DNA of 64,000 nucleotides from an uncultured Bacilli bacterium (GCA_934086185.1 CAKOHW010000005.1:1-64000); one strand, 5' to 3'. Counted from the stretch's first letter, positions 45,444-54,095 are shown. Notes: generated by a model not told the origin, from the letters alone. Numbers and translations: made by a program.

Positions 45444-46280
45444 CTAAACTGTCTCAAGTACTATTACATTAATAATCTTTTCTAAACAAATTAATATTTC
45501 ATCAAAATCTATATTTCTTGCATACTCATATCTTTTTTGATAACTTTTCCATCTTTCTTTCAATATATCACTATCCATAATTAAATCTATGGCAATTGAT
45601 GGCTCACCAACATATTCTCTTTTATAAAATGTTTTTTCTATTGCTTTAACAAAATCTTCTAAATTAACGTTATCCCAATCTCTTGTATAAATTAAATAGA
45701 TATCATAAAAATCTCTCATTCTTCCATTTAATTCTACTCTACTTAAAATTGTTTCTATCTTTTCTGCCAGTACTGTTTCAATATTGTATGCCCATAATTT
45801 TACATATCTATCACCTAGAATTGGTTTATATTTATAATTAATTTCTTTTGGAGTAATTGGATCACCTGTAGCTATATCAATATGAAATTTTTCTTTAATA
45901 TTATCTATTTCAATTTGAATATCAACTCTAAAACCACCATACTCATCTTCATCTCTTATTGGTGATATTCCTAAATAACTAAGTTTTGCATTATCGTCCA
46001 TTTCTATTGATACTATTTCTTTAATCATTTTAACTATTGTTTCTTCATTAAAATTTGCATTCCTAAAGGCAGTATCAATATCCATAGTAGATCTATTTTC
46101 TACTCCGAATAATGTACTTAAATAAAATCCACCTTTTAATATAAAATTATCTTTATATTTACTAACTGATAGTCTTTCTATAAATCTATCATACATATAA
46201 AGTCTAAGTAATGTATTAAAATCTACATTTTGTTCTTTTGAAATGTTTTTTAATTTAGCTTTTAACTGCATACTATTCAT
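45444..46280 (-). CDS. abiEii: AbiEii-type nucleotidyltransferase toxin
   Basis: The 278-residue toxin component of a type IV toxin-antitoxin/abortive infection system. The nucleotidyltransferase core has FILKGGFYLSTLFG (about 46-59) and RSTMDIDTAFRN (the Asp pair, about 63-74). A later KIETILSR...GRMRDFYDIYLI block (about 174-198) is diagnostic of AbiEii/MenT-like enzymes. Related toxins transfer nucleotides to tRNA acceptor ends and stop growth. It overlaps its antitoxin gene by 8 bp, and its ribosome site GAGGTATTTT lies inside that gene. Confidence 0.93.
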   Translation of the reverse strand: MNSMQLKAKLKNISKEQNVDFNTLLRLYMYDRFIERLSVSKYKDNFILKGGFYLSTLFGVENRSTMDIDTAFRNANFNEETIVKMIKEIVSIEMDDNAKLSYLGISPIRDEDEYGGFRVDIQIEIDNIKEKFHIDIATGDPITPKEINYKYKPILGDRYVKLWAYNIETVLAEKIETILSRVELNGRMRDFYDIYLIYTRDWDNVNLEDFVKAIEKTFYKREYVGEPSIAIDLIMDSDILKERWKSYQKRYEYARNIDFDEILICLEKIINVIVLETV

Positions 46281-46899
46281 AAAATACCTCTATATAATTC
46301 ATTACTTTATCTTTAATTCCCATTTTTTTAGCATAATTAGATAGTTTAACTAGATCTTTATTTTTTCTTTTAAGATATGCTCTAATTGAATATTTAACGT
46401 GTTCTGAATCCATTCTATTTTTAGATCTAATGATATCACATATACATCTTTCTACATCATAGACTCTTACACTATTTCCCATTGGTGTTTTTACTTCAGT
46501 AAGTCCTAGTTCATAAATATCGCCTGACACATAAAACACTTCATGTTTTGCTAAATGTTTACTATTATAAGTCTTTTTTACTGTAATATCGTATTTATCA
46601 TTTGGTGCTTTAATAGAAAGACCATGAAAATAAAGTGCAGTCATATGAGAGTAAATTGTATTTGGCATACTTAGACTAAAAACATAATAATTATCTTCAA
46701 TTTTATTAATATCTATATAAATACCAGGAGCAACTTTTTCAACAATTCCTTTTTTCCACATAGAATTTAGATACATCCTATGTATTCCAAAATTATCTAG
46801 TTCTTTTGAAGTAACATATCCGTTATTCATTTTCATAATTAACTCAATAACTTCAAAATTACTCTCTTCTTTAAATTCTTTTATTGTCATCCTTTCCAT
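46273..46899 (-). CDS. abiEi: AbiEi antitoxin/repressor
   Basis: The 208-residue antitoxin has an N-terminal winged helix (NGYVTSKELDNFGIHRMYL, about 26-44, with the wing VEKVAPGIYID). The AbiEi C-terminal region follows: YSHMTALYFHGLS, the DVERCICDIIR motif and YSIRAYLKRKNKD. AbiEi proteins neutralise the toxin and repress their own promoter through the winged helix. A large inverted repeat over the promoter is the expected operator. The ribosome site is GGAGGAAAATT. Confidence 0.93.
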   Translation of the reverse strand: MERMTIKEFKEESNFEVIELIMKMNNGYVTSKELDNFGIHRMYLNSMWKKGIVEKVAPGIYIDINKIEDNYYVFSLSMPNTIYSHMTALYFHGLSIKAPNDKYDITVKKTYNSKHLAKHEVFYVSGDIYELGLTEVKTPMGNSVRVYDVERCICDIIRSKNRMDSEHVKYSIRAYLKRKNKDLVKLSNYAKKMGIKDKVMNYIEVFYE

Positions 46900-46914
46900 A
46901 ATTTTCCTCCTTTT

Positions 46915-46960
46915 TTGACAAATCTACTGATATTGTAATATTTATCAGTAGATTTGTCAA
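46915..46960. promoter_or_regulatory. Large inverted repeat, probable AbiEi operator
   Basis: Perfect 18-bp arms (46915-46932 and 46943-46960, beginning TTGACAAATCTACTGATA) around a 10-bp centre. One arm contains the -35 box and the other reaches the -10 box of the AbiE promoter, so binding would shut off the operon. Confidence 0.85.
46932..46960 (-). promoter_or_regulatory. Promoter of the AbiE operon
   Basis: Minus-strand TTGACA (46960-46955), 17-bp spacer, TACAAT (46937-46932), embedded in the inverted repeat. Confidence 0.8.
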
Positions 46961-47025
46961 GATAATTAAAAAATTTAGATATGCTTTTTAACATTCTAAA
47001 TTTCTCTATTTTTATTTTTTATTAT

Positions 47026-47053
47026 GGTAATAATATATTTATTTATTATTACC
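47026..47053. repeat. Inverted repeat in the recG-abiE intergenic region
   Basis: GGTAATAATA (47026-47035) and TATTATTACC (47044-47053) with an 8-bp centre and no U tract on either strand. The 405-bp gap 46900-47304 otherwise holds the AbiE operator and a candidate RNA; no protein gene is seen. Confidence 0.55.
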
Positions 47054-47119
47054 ACTTAAAACATACTTTTTTAGTTCTTTTTTAAATTTGAGTACTTAAA
47101 AGTGTACCTAAAATTACTT

Positions 47120-47242
47120 AGTAGTTCTAAAACCCTTTAAAATCAACAAAAATGGAGCCTTTCGGCTCCTTCAGGGGGTTTTGGTTGATACACATTAACT
47201 TTATTATCGTTAGTGTATATCTGCATGATATAATATCATGCT
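47120..47242 (-). ncRNA. Candidate structured small RNA with pseudoknot
   Basis: On the minus strand, starting about seven bases after a TTGACA-17-TAAAAT promoter, there are three stems: GCATGATA/TATCATGC (47241-47223), ACACTAAC/GTTAATGTGT with a 2-nt bulge (47216-47190), and ATCAAC/GTTGAT (47189-47142). The last encloses a perfect GGAGCC-GAAA-GGCTCC hairpin with a GNRA tetraloop (47169-47154). AAAACCC (47182-47176) inside the third stem can pair with GGGTTTT (47135-47129) downstream, making a 7-bp pseudoknot. No known family is recognised, and the 3' end is not defined by a clear terminator. Confidence 0.5.
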
Positions 47243-47248
47243 ATATAC

Positions 47249-47277
47249 ATTTTATTATTAATTAGTATCTTTGTCAA
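47249..47277 (-). promoter_or_regulatory. Promoter of the candidate RNA downstream of recG
   Basis: Minus-strand TTGACA (47277-47272), 17-bp spacer, TAAAAT (47254-47249). Confidence 0.65.
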
Positions 47278-47304
47278 TTGATATTATTCAAAAAATGTAA
47301 ATTA

Positions 47305-49293
47305 TTAATCAATAAAATTTATTTCATTTATTATTTCTTTATAGTGTGGATAGTTCATAAAGTTATTATTTATATTTTCTTCTATGAATTCTTTTGAGTC
47401 TATATTACATTGTTTTAATATTCTTATATCTTCTTTTATATCAGCTAATTTAAATATCATTTGTCCACTTTGTTTAGTTCCAAATAAATTACCGCTACCT
47501 CTTAATTCAAAGTCTTTTTCTGCTATATAAAAACCGTCTGTTGATGATGTTAAAACATTTAATCTTTCCTTTTCATAATTACTTATCATAATACAATATG
47601 AAATAAATTCGTTTCTACCTACTCTTCCTCGTAATTGATGAAGCGTAGATAAACCAAATCGTTCTGCATTAAATATAACTATACATGTTGCATTTTTTAC
47701 ATCCACTCCTACCTCTATTACCGTAGTAGAAATAAGTATTTTAGTTTCGTTTCTTTGAAATTTACTCATTATTTCTTCTTTTTCTTTTGATTTTAGTTTT
47801 CCGTGTAATATATCTATTGGTATTTTATTATTGAATGCAACATTTAGTTTGTCTCTTAATTTTTCTACATCATATAAATTATTATCTTCATTTTCTTCTA
47901 CTAATGGTGATATTACATATATTTGGTGTCCTTTTTTTATTTCATTTAACATAATAAGTAAACATTCTTTTAATTCTGTTTCTTTATATAATTTAGTAAT
48001 TATTTCTTTTCTACCACTTGGTTTTGTTTTTATTTCTGAAATATCCATATCACCATAAATAGTTAGTGCATATGTTCTTGGTATAGGGGTTGCAGACATA
48101 TATAACACATCTACTAATTCTCCTTTGTTTTGAAGATTTTTTCTTTGATTAACTCCAAATCTGTGTTGTTCATCAGTTATTACTAAACCTAAGTTATTAA
48201 ATATTACTTCATCATTTATTAGTGAATGTGTACCTATAATACAATCTATTTCATTATTTTTTAATTCTTTTATTATTTTATTTCTTTCGGATTTTTTTGT
48301 AGATGATGTTAATAATCTTATATTTAATTGTGGTAGTATATTTTGCATATTTTCATAATGCTGACTTGCTAATATTTCTGTAGGAGCCAAAAATGCAGAT
48401 TGAAAACTCGCTAAATAATTCATATAGATTGCTATAAAAGCTACTATTGTTTTACCACTACCTACATCACCTATTACTAATCTATTCATTCTTTTATTCG
48501 ATTTGAAATCATCTTTAATATCATTGATACTTTTTAATTGATCACTTGTTAGTTCAAATGGTAAGGATTTTATTAACTCATTAACTTTAATATCATTTAT
48601 ATTTTTTATTATATTTTTTTCATCTTTGATTCTTGATAATTTTAAATAATTTATTTTAAACATGAATTCAAATAATTCTTTGTATTTTAGTACTATTTTT
48701 GATTGCTTTAAATTATTTATGTTTGTTGGATTGTGTATTTCTTTGATTGCATTTAATTCATCTATAAATTTATATTTTTTAATAAGATAATCTGGTAATG
48801 TATTTTTATATTCAATTTTTGATAATATATCATTTATAATTTTTGATAGTGTAGTTGTTTTTAATGACATATTACTATGATATACTGGTTCTATTATAGA
48901 ACTAGTTATTGGATGTAATAATATATTCGTTGCAGTAAAGTTATTTTTTTCTATATTATATTTACCTATTATGCATATATTTTTTCCTACTGTTAAATGT
49001 TGTTTTAGAAAGTGTCTATTAAATATAGCAACATTAATTAATTTATTATTTGTCAATACTCTAAATCTTAATATATTAAAGTTTCTTTTTATGTATGATA
49101 ATTTTGGAATTGATTCGATTATACCATTTATAGTAATTTGATTATCATTTTGTACATAATTAATGTTTGTTGGGTTATAAAAATTATATTTATATGGATA
49201 ATATTCTATTAAATCTTGGGCTGTAAAAATATTTAATTTGTGTAAATTATTTAAATTTTTTTCTCCAATACCTGGCATATTACTTAATTCCAT
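47305..49293 (-). CDS. recG: ATP-dependent DNA helicase RecG
   Basis: The 662-residue replication-fork and Holliday-junction remodelling helicase. The N-terminal wedge/OB part starts with PGIGEKNLNNLHKLNI and includes YYPYKYNFY. The SF2 core has Walker A GDVGSGKT (about 272), FLAPTEILASQHY, GTHSLI, the RecG-typical DEExH variant DEQHRFGVNQR (about 372), MSATPIPRT and the QLRGRVGRNEF motif VI. The TRG-like C-terminal region is present. The ribosome site is AAGGAGTAATT. It is a single gene flanked by two candidate RNAs. Confidence 0.96.
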   Translation of the reverse strand: MELSNMPGIGEKNLNNLHKLNIFTAQDLIEYYPYKYNFYNPTNINYVQNDNQITINGIIESIPKLSYIKRNFNILRFRVLTNNKLINVAIFNRHFLKQHLTVGKNICIIGKYNIEKNNFTATNILLHPITSSIIEPVYHSNMSLKTTTLSKIINDILSKIEYKNTLPDYLIKKYKFIDELNAIKEIHNPTNINNLKQSKIVLKYKELFEFMFKINYLKLSRIKDEKNIIKNINDIKVNELIKSLPFELTSDQLKSINDIKDDFKSNKRMNRLVIGDVGSGKTIVAFIAIYMNYLASFQSAFLAPTEILASQHYENMQNILPQLNIRLLTSSTKKSERNKIIKELKNNEIDCIIGTHSLINDEVIFNNLGLVITDEQHRFGVNQRKNLQNKGELVDVLYMSATPIPRTYALTIYGDMDISEIKTKPSGRKEIITKLYKETELKECLLIMLNEIKKGHQIYVISPLVEENEDNNLYDVEKLRDKLNVAFNNKIPIDILHGKLKSKEKEEIMSKFQRNETKILISTTVIEVGVDVKNATCIVIFNAERFGLSTLHQLRGRVGRNEFISYCIMISNYEKERLNVLTSSTDGFYIAEKDFELRGSGNLFGTKQSGQMIFKLADIKEDIRILKQCNIDSKEFIEENINNNFMNYPHYKEIINEINFID

Positions 49294-49332
49294 AATTACT
49301 CCTTATTTTTTTGATTTTTTTCAAAAAAAGTG

Positions 49333-49361
49333 TTGACAAAATGACACTTTTCAATTAGTAT
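49333..49361 (+). promoter_or_regulatory. Promoter of the plus-strand candidate RNA
   Basis: TTGACA (49333-49338), 17-bp spacer, TAGTAT (49356-49361); divergent from recG. Confidence 0.7.
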
Positions 49362-49367
49362 ATGAAG

Positions 49368-49463
49368 TACCAATTCACTTAACGGCGAATTGGTGCTAGT
49401 ATCACACTAGCCAACCCCTTTTTATTCTTTGAAACTGTTCTCAGGGGGACAGTTTCTTTTTTT
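49368..49463 (+). ncRNA. Candidate small RNA with three hairpins and own promoter/terminator
   Basis: A roughly 95-nt unit on the plus strand holds hairpin A ACCAATTC/GAATTGGT (49369-49376, 49387-49394), hairpin B GCTAGT/ACTAGC (49395-49400, 49406-49411), then a single-stranded CCAACCCCTTTTT. Hairpin C, GAAACTGT/ACAGTTTC (49431-49438, 49449-49456), is followed by T7. The loop of hairpin C carries AGGGGG, which can pair with CCCCT at 49415-49419. It contains no convincing ORF and faces nifJ convergently. I do not recognise the family. Confidence 0.6.
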
Positions 49464-52400
49464 ATATTAATTTTTTAAAATACTCATAACGTTCAATAGC
49501 GTTATTTTTTTGTTCGTTTAAAATTTGTGTTGATAGTTCTGGATTTTTCTTTTTTAATGAATTAAATCTTACTTCATGTGATAAAAACTCATCATACTTA
49601 TCAAAATTAGGTTCTCCTGAATCTATTGTCAATTTATTATCTACATATCTCATTAAGATATTATAACCGCACAAAACTGATAATTTTGATTCATCTATAG
49701 AGTTTGTTAAGCCACCTTTAATTCCGTGCTCTATGCACGGAGAATATCCAATTATTATTGATGGTCCATTATGTTTTTCAGCTTCTATCATAGTTTTTAT
49801 TGTATGCATTGGATTTGCTTCTAAACATGTTGATGCAACATATACATTAGGATAATTTGTAGCAATTTTGAATAAATCTTTCTTTTTTGTTGATTTTCCA
49901 TTTGTAGTAAATTTTGCTACTGCACCTAATTTTGTTGATTTTGAAGATTGTCCTCCAGTATTTGAATATACTTCGGTATCAAGTACTAATATGTTAACAT
50001 TTTCATTTGATGATAGTATTTGATCTATACCACTAAAACCTATGTCATAAGCCCATCCATCACCACCTATACACCAAACAGTTCTCGCTTCAACATAGTC
50101 TAATAATGATTTATCAAAATTTGTATTTGATAATTTTTCTTTTATTGATTTTGTTTTTTCATAATCATTTATATTATCTATATATTCATTATAGTATTCT
50201 GTATTTTTTAATTTTTCAATTATTTCGTTTTGTTTTTCTTTATACGATTTATATATTCCATATCCAAATTCAGCATTATCTTCAAATAAACTATTTGCCC
50301 ATGGAATACTATATGGAGTACTTGGGCATGATGCACCATAAATACTTGAACATCCTGTTGCATTTGCAATTACTAATTTGTGTCTAAATAATTGTGTTAA
50401 TAATTTTATATATGGTGTTTCTCCACATCCAGCACATGCTCCAGAAAATGAGAATAAAGATTTTTCATATTGACAACCTTTTATTGTATTTTTAGGTAAA
50501 TTATTTATATTAATATGATTATTAAATGTTTCTATTTCTAAATCAGTATTTTGTTCTTTTTCAGTTAATATTATTGCCTTTTCTCCTAGTTTACCTGGAC
50601 ATACTTTGCTACATAATCCACATCCTGTACAATCTTCTTTACTTATTATAACTGAATAATTTTTGTTTGTAGCAAAATCTTTAATATGTTCTAAACTATC
50701 TGGCCCATCTATAATAGGTCTTATTACTGCATGTGGACATACAATTGAACACATACCACATTCAATACAATTTTCTTTAATCCATTTTGCTGTAGTATTT
50801 GATAAACCTCGTTTTTCATATTTTGTGTTGCCACCATTCATTATTCCAGTATTATAATCATATAATTCTTTTGTTGATAAAGTATTACCTTTTCCACAAT
50901 TTATTATGTCTATTATTGATTTTATATTATTATTTTCTATTTTTTGATTATTATCTATAACAATATTTGTTAAAGAAATGTTATTTATTGCATTAATGTT
51001 GGCAGTAACGATATCATTACCTTTTATACTAAAACGTTTGTTAATTAAATCTATTAATTTATCTTGATAATTTTTAATATTTAATTTATTAAGTATAACA
51101 CTTTCGATTATTATACCTATTCTTCCTTTGATACCATTAGAAGCCGCTATTTTATCAGCATTTATTATACTTACTTTTATATTTTTTTCTCTTATTATAT
51201 TTTTTATATTATTGGGCAATAATTCGTTTAATTCTTTTTCATTTTTTTGAGAATTAATTATGAGTTCTCCATTTTCCATTATGTTATCTAAGATGTCATA
51301 TTTACTAATATATTGTTCTTTAGTTATAACAATTATTTTCGGATTGGTTAAATAGTATGGTGCTTCTATTTTATTATCACTAAATCTTAAGTGTGATATT
51401 GTTAAACCACCACTTTTTTTAGAATCATATTCGAAATAACCTTGTACAAATTTTCCTTCACCTATAATTTTTAATAAATCTTTTGAAGCTCCTATTGAAC
51501 CATCAGAACCATATCCATATATTTTTATTTCATCATAATTTTCTTTTAATTCATAATTATAATGTTCTAACTCAGTGTTATTTAAGTCGTCTTTTATTCC
51601 TATTGTAAAATTTTCTTTTAATTCATTATTTAGCATCATATAAATATCATAAATGTTATTTGGCGTAGTGTTCTTTCCTGAAAGACCATATCTACCTCCT
51701 ACAATATTTATATTTTTATTTTTTAATGATGTTAAAACATCTAAGTATAGTGGTTCTCCTATACTACCTGGTTCATTTGTTCTATCTAATACTGCAATAT
51801 TTTTCACTGTATCTGGTAGTACTTTTAATAAATATTCTTTACTAAATGGTCTATATAAATGAACTTCGATTAGTCCTACATCTTTTAAATCGTCAACAAC
51901 TTTTTTGATTGTTTTTGTAACTGATCCCATTGCTATTATTACGTTTTTTGCTACAGGGCTACCATAATAATTGAATGGTTTATAATCTGTGTCCATTATT
52001 TTATTTATTTCATTCATGTAGTGATTTACACTTTTTGCAATATCTTTATATAATGAATTTCTAGATTCTGTACATTGAAAATAAATATCTTCGTTTTGAG
52101 CAGTACCTCTAGTTATTATATTATTTGGATTAAGTGCTTTATTCCTAAAATATTCAATTTTTTCTCTTGGGATTAACGACTTTAATTTTTCATAATCCAT
52201 TTCTTTAATCTTATTTAGTTCATGACTTGTTCTAAATCCATCAAAAAAATGTAGAAATGGTATAATATTACTGATACTTGATAAATGAGCTACTGCCGCT
52301 AAATCCTGGGCTTCCTGCACGGATGATGAAGCTAATATACAAAAACCAGTTTGTCTTGTTGCATAAATATCCTGATGATCTCCGGAAATACTTAGGGCAT

Positions 52401-52746
52401 GTGTTGCTAAAGATCTTGAAGCAACATGTATTACACATGGTAACATTTCTCCTGCTATTTTGTACATATTTGGAATCATTAATAATAATCCTTGACTTGC
52501 TGTAAATGTAGTTGCTAATGTACCAGATATTAAAGCACCGTGTAATGCTCCTGCAGCTCCTGCTTCGCTTTGCATTTCAATAACATCCGTTATTTTATTA
52601 TAAAAATTTAATTCTTGTTTATTTTTTAATTCTTCAATTGTACTTGCCATTGGACTAGATGGTGTTATTGGGTATATAAAACTTAATTCACTAAATTTAT
52701 ATGCTATATTCGCACATGCATTATTTCCATCAATTATTTTGTACAT
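49462..52746 (-). CDS. nifJ: Pyruvate:ferredoxin (flavodoxin) oxidoreductase
   Basis: The 1094-residue single-chain enzyme oxidises pyruvate to acetyl-CoA and CO2, passing electrons to ferredoxin or flavodoxin in anaerobic metabolism. The N-terminal domains have YPITPSSPMAS (about 24-34), MQSEAGAAGALHGAL, and the CoA/pyruvate region GRYGLSGKNTTPNNIY. Two 4Fe-4S motifs are seen: CIECGMCSIVCP and CTGCGLCSKVCP (about 680-745). The TPP domain has CAGCGETPY, ATGCSSIYGASCPSTPY and GGDGWAYDIGFSG, with LDTEVYSNTGGQ after. It is about 80 residues shorter than the usual 1170 but with no domain lost. It indicates an anaerobe. Confidence 0.96.
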   Translation of the reverse strand: MYKIIDGNNACANIAYKFSELSFIYPITPSSPMASTIEELKNKQELNFYNKITDVIEMQSEAGAAGALHGALISGTLATTFTASQGLLLMIPNMYKIAGEMLPCVIHVASRSLATHALSISGDHQDIYATRQTGFCILASSSVQEAQDLAAVAHLSSISNIIPFLHFFDGFRTSHELNKIKEMDYEKLKSLIPREKIEYFRNKALNPNNIITRGTAQNEDIYFQCTESRNSLYKDIAKSVNHYMNEINKIMDTDYKPFNYYGSPVAKNVIIAMGSVTKTIKKVVDDLKDVGLIEVHLYRPFSKEYLLKVLPDTVKNIAVLDRTNEPGSIGEPLYLDVLTSLKNKNINIVGGRYGLSGKNTTPNNIYDIYMMLNNELKENFTIGIKDDLNNTELEHYNYELKENYDEIKIYGYGSDGSIGASKDLLKIIGEGKFVQGYFEYDSKKSGGLTISHLRFSDNKIEAPYYLTNPKIIVITKEQYISKYDILDNIMENGELIINSQKNEKELNELLPNNIKNIIREKNIKVSIINADKIAASNGIKGRIGIIIESVILNKLNIKNYQDKLIDLINKRFSIKGNDIVTANINAINNISLTNIVIDNNQKIENNNIKSIIDIINCGKGNTLSTKELYDYNTGIMNGGNTKYEKRGLSNTTAKWIKENCIECGMCSIVCPHAVIRPIIDGPDSLEHIKDFATNKNYSVIISKEDCTGCGLCSKVCPGKLGEKAIILTEKEQNTDLEIETFNNHININNLPKNTIKGCQYEKSLFSFSGACAGCGETPYIKLLTQLFRHKLVIANATGCSSIYGASCPSTPYSIPWANSLFEDNAEFGYGIYKSYKEKQNEIIEKLKNTEYYNEYIDNINDYEKTKSIKEKLSNTNFDKSLLDYVEARTVWCIGGDGWAYDIGFSGIDQILSSNENVNILVLDTEVYSNTGGQSSKSTKLGAVAKFTTNGKSTKKKDLFKIATNYPNVYVASTCLEANPMHTIKTMIEAEKHNGPSIIIGYSPCIEHGIKGGLTNSIDESKLSVLCGYNILMRYVDNKLTIDSGEPNFDKYDEFLSHEVRFNSLKKKNPELSTQILNEQKNNAIERYEYFKKLI

Positions 52747-52820
52747 TTTATCACTTTCTTTCTATATACATTATAATATTTATATGAGAAAAAAATCAAA
52801 TAAAAGACTTATATGTGTAA

Positions 52821-52845
52821 AATAAAAATTAGAGGTTTACTCTAA
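52821..52845 (-). terminator. Terminator of the 52837-53370 gene
   Basis: Minus-strand TTAGAG-TAAAC-CTCTAA hairpin, then U5AU4; the stop codon lies in the loop. Confidence 0.75.
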
Positions 52846-53370
52846 TAATTTAAATATTGGATAATCAGTATCTTCATAAATGATTATATCTTTGTTTAAC
52901 TTTGATATAACATTTTTATTATTTGTAATCAATAGTGTATCTGTATTTAGCAGTCTTATATCTTTTTTATTGTTAATATCTATATACTTTTCAACATCAT
53001 TATTTAAATATATTCCTTTATCATTCCATAAAGATAATATACTTGGGTACATATTTTTGTATAAATCTTCTTCATAAATTAATTTGTAATTGGAAAAACC
53101 TAATTCATTCATTATGATTTTTAATACTAAGTAATTCGTTTCACAATATAGTTTGTTTATTAAAATTAGTAGTTTATTTTGTATAAATATGTTTGATAGT
53201 TTATATTTAGTAATTACTTTTTTTAATGTGTTTAGTAATATTTTATAATTTAATATATAATTATTTTTTATGTATTGTTCTGTTTTAATTTTATATATTT
53301 TTTTATTTTTATATAATAGTATTTCATTATCTAGTAACTTTAGTATTATTTTATTTTTTATAATTATCAC
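52837..53370 (-). CDS. Uncharacterised 177-residue protein next to spoIIQ
   Basis: I do not recognise a family. The soluble protein is rich in Ile/Leu/Lys/Asn, with a beta-strand-rich start (NKIILKLLDNEILLYKNKKIYKI) and alternating helices and strands. In Bacillus the gene after spoIIQ is spoIIID then the actin-like mbl, and the middle of this protein (FIQNKLLILI...GFSNYKLIYEEDLY) faintly echoes an MreB/Mbl core strand-helix-strand. There is no nucleotide-binding motif, however. The start is GTG with a weak ribosome site. It is separated from spoIIQ by a terminator. Confidence 0.65.
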   Translation of the reverse strand: MIIIKNKIILKLLDNEILLYKNKKIYKIKTEQYIKNNYILNYKILLNTLKKVITKYKLSNIFIQNKLLILINKLYCETNYLVLKIIMNELGFSNYKLIYEEDLYKNMYPSILSLWNDKGIYLNNDVEKYIDINNKKDIRLLNTDTLLITNNKNVISKLNKDIIIYEDTDYPIFKLLE

Positions 53371-53376
53371 TCTTTC

Positions 53377-53404
53377 AAAAAAAGACTAATTAGATAAGTC
53401 TTTT
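53377..53404 (-). terminator. Terminator after spoIIQ
   Basis: Arms AAAAGACT/AGTCTTTT on the minus strand, 9-nt loop, then a U7 tract. Confidence 0.8.
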
Positions 53405-54030
53405 AAATCTTTTTCAAAATAATTATTTGGGTTTACATTAGTACCGTTAATACTTACTTCAAATAATAACATGTTATCACTAGTTGATGAAATATTATTT
53501 TTTCCACTTGTTGCTATTACTTCACCTTTTTTGATTGTTTGTCCTTCTTTAACATTAAGTTTATCTACACTATAATATGTTGTTACTATATTGTTAGTAT
53601 GAGTTATTTCAATAACATTTCCTAGTAATTCTTCTGTTTTTATTTTTGTTACTTTACCGTCAGATGTTGCTATTATTTCAAATGGTTCACTTGAAGAATA
53701 TAATATTCCTGTGTTTGGCATATAAGTGTTTTCATATAAAATTAATGATTTTTTTTGTGATTCTTCTGATGACTCTTTATCATAATAATCTATTTCAATA
53801 TTTACATTTTCTGCTGTAAATGGTTTTGTTGTTTTACCATCATCTATAGAGGTTACCGGAATATCACTTTTAATAAAATTTTTTAATATGTAAGATAAAT
53901 TGTATGTGCCTTCATATTTATTATCTAAAATATTACTAACAAATAACATACTTATAAATACTAATGATACTAATGATAAATAAACACCTACTGATACCCA
54001 TCGTTTTAATCTTAATCTTTTTTTATTCAT
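53386..54030 (-). CDS. spoIIQ: SpoIIQ-like membrane LytM/M23 protein, metal site lost
   Basis: The 214-residue protein has a basic N terminus, one transmembrane helix (about 13-31) and a C-terminal LytM/M23 beta fold (about 105-208): TGILYSSSEPFEI, GKVTKI, VIEITHTNNIVTTYYSVDKL and KKGEVIATSGK. Active M23 peptidases have HxH before the final FEV; here it reads MLLFEVSINGTNVNP, so both His are gone. The first zinc ligands (HxxxD) are also absent. This matches the inactive B. subtilis SpoIIQ, the forespore half of the SpoIIQ-SpoIIIAH engulfment channel. Position directly after spoIID supports it. Confidence 0.85.
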   Translation of the reverse strand: MNKKRLRLKRWVSVGVYLSLVSLVFISMLFVSNILDNKYEGTYNLSYILKNFIKSDIPVTSIDDGKTTKPFTAENVNIEIDYYDKESSEESQKKSLILYENTYMPNTGILYSSSEPFEIIATSDGKVTKIKTEELLGNVIEITHTNNIVTTYYSVDKLNVKEGQTIKKGEVIATSGKNNISSTSDNMLLFEVSINGTNVNPNNYFEKDLKDLSN

Positions 54031-54057
54031 GTTTCACCTTCCTAGTAGAAGTATGAA

Positions 54058-54095
54058 CAAAAAAAAAGAAATTATACTTAGATTGTAGTAATTTC
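54058..54095 (-). terminator. Terminator after spoIID
   Basis: GAAATTA/TAATTTC arms with a 14-nt loop, then U9 on the minus strand. Confidence 0.7.

Noticed and set aside
47107..47135. Minus strand reads GTTTTAGAACTACTAAG, like the start of a type II CRISPR repeat.
   Set aside because: It occurs once, has no spaced copies and no cas genes nearby, and the GGGTTTT part is better explained as one side of the candidate RNA pseudoknot.
54018..54030. A TGTTTCACC stretch before spoIIQ resembling half of a parS site.
   Set aside because: The second half needed for the palindrome is missing and the bases are explained by the GGTGA ribosome site and start codon.
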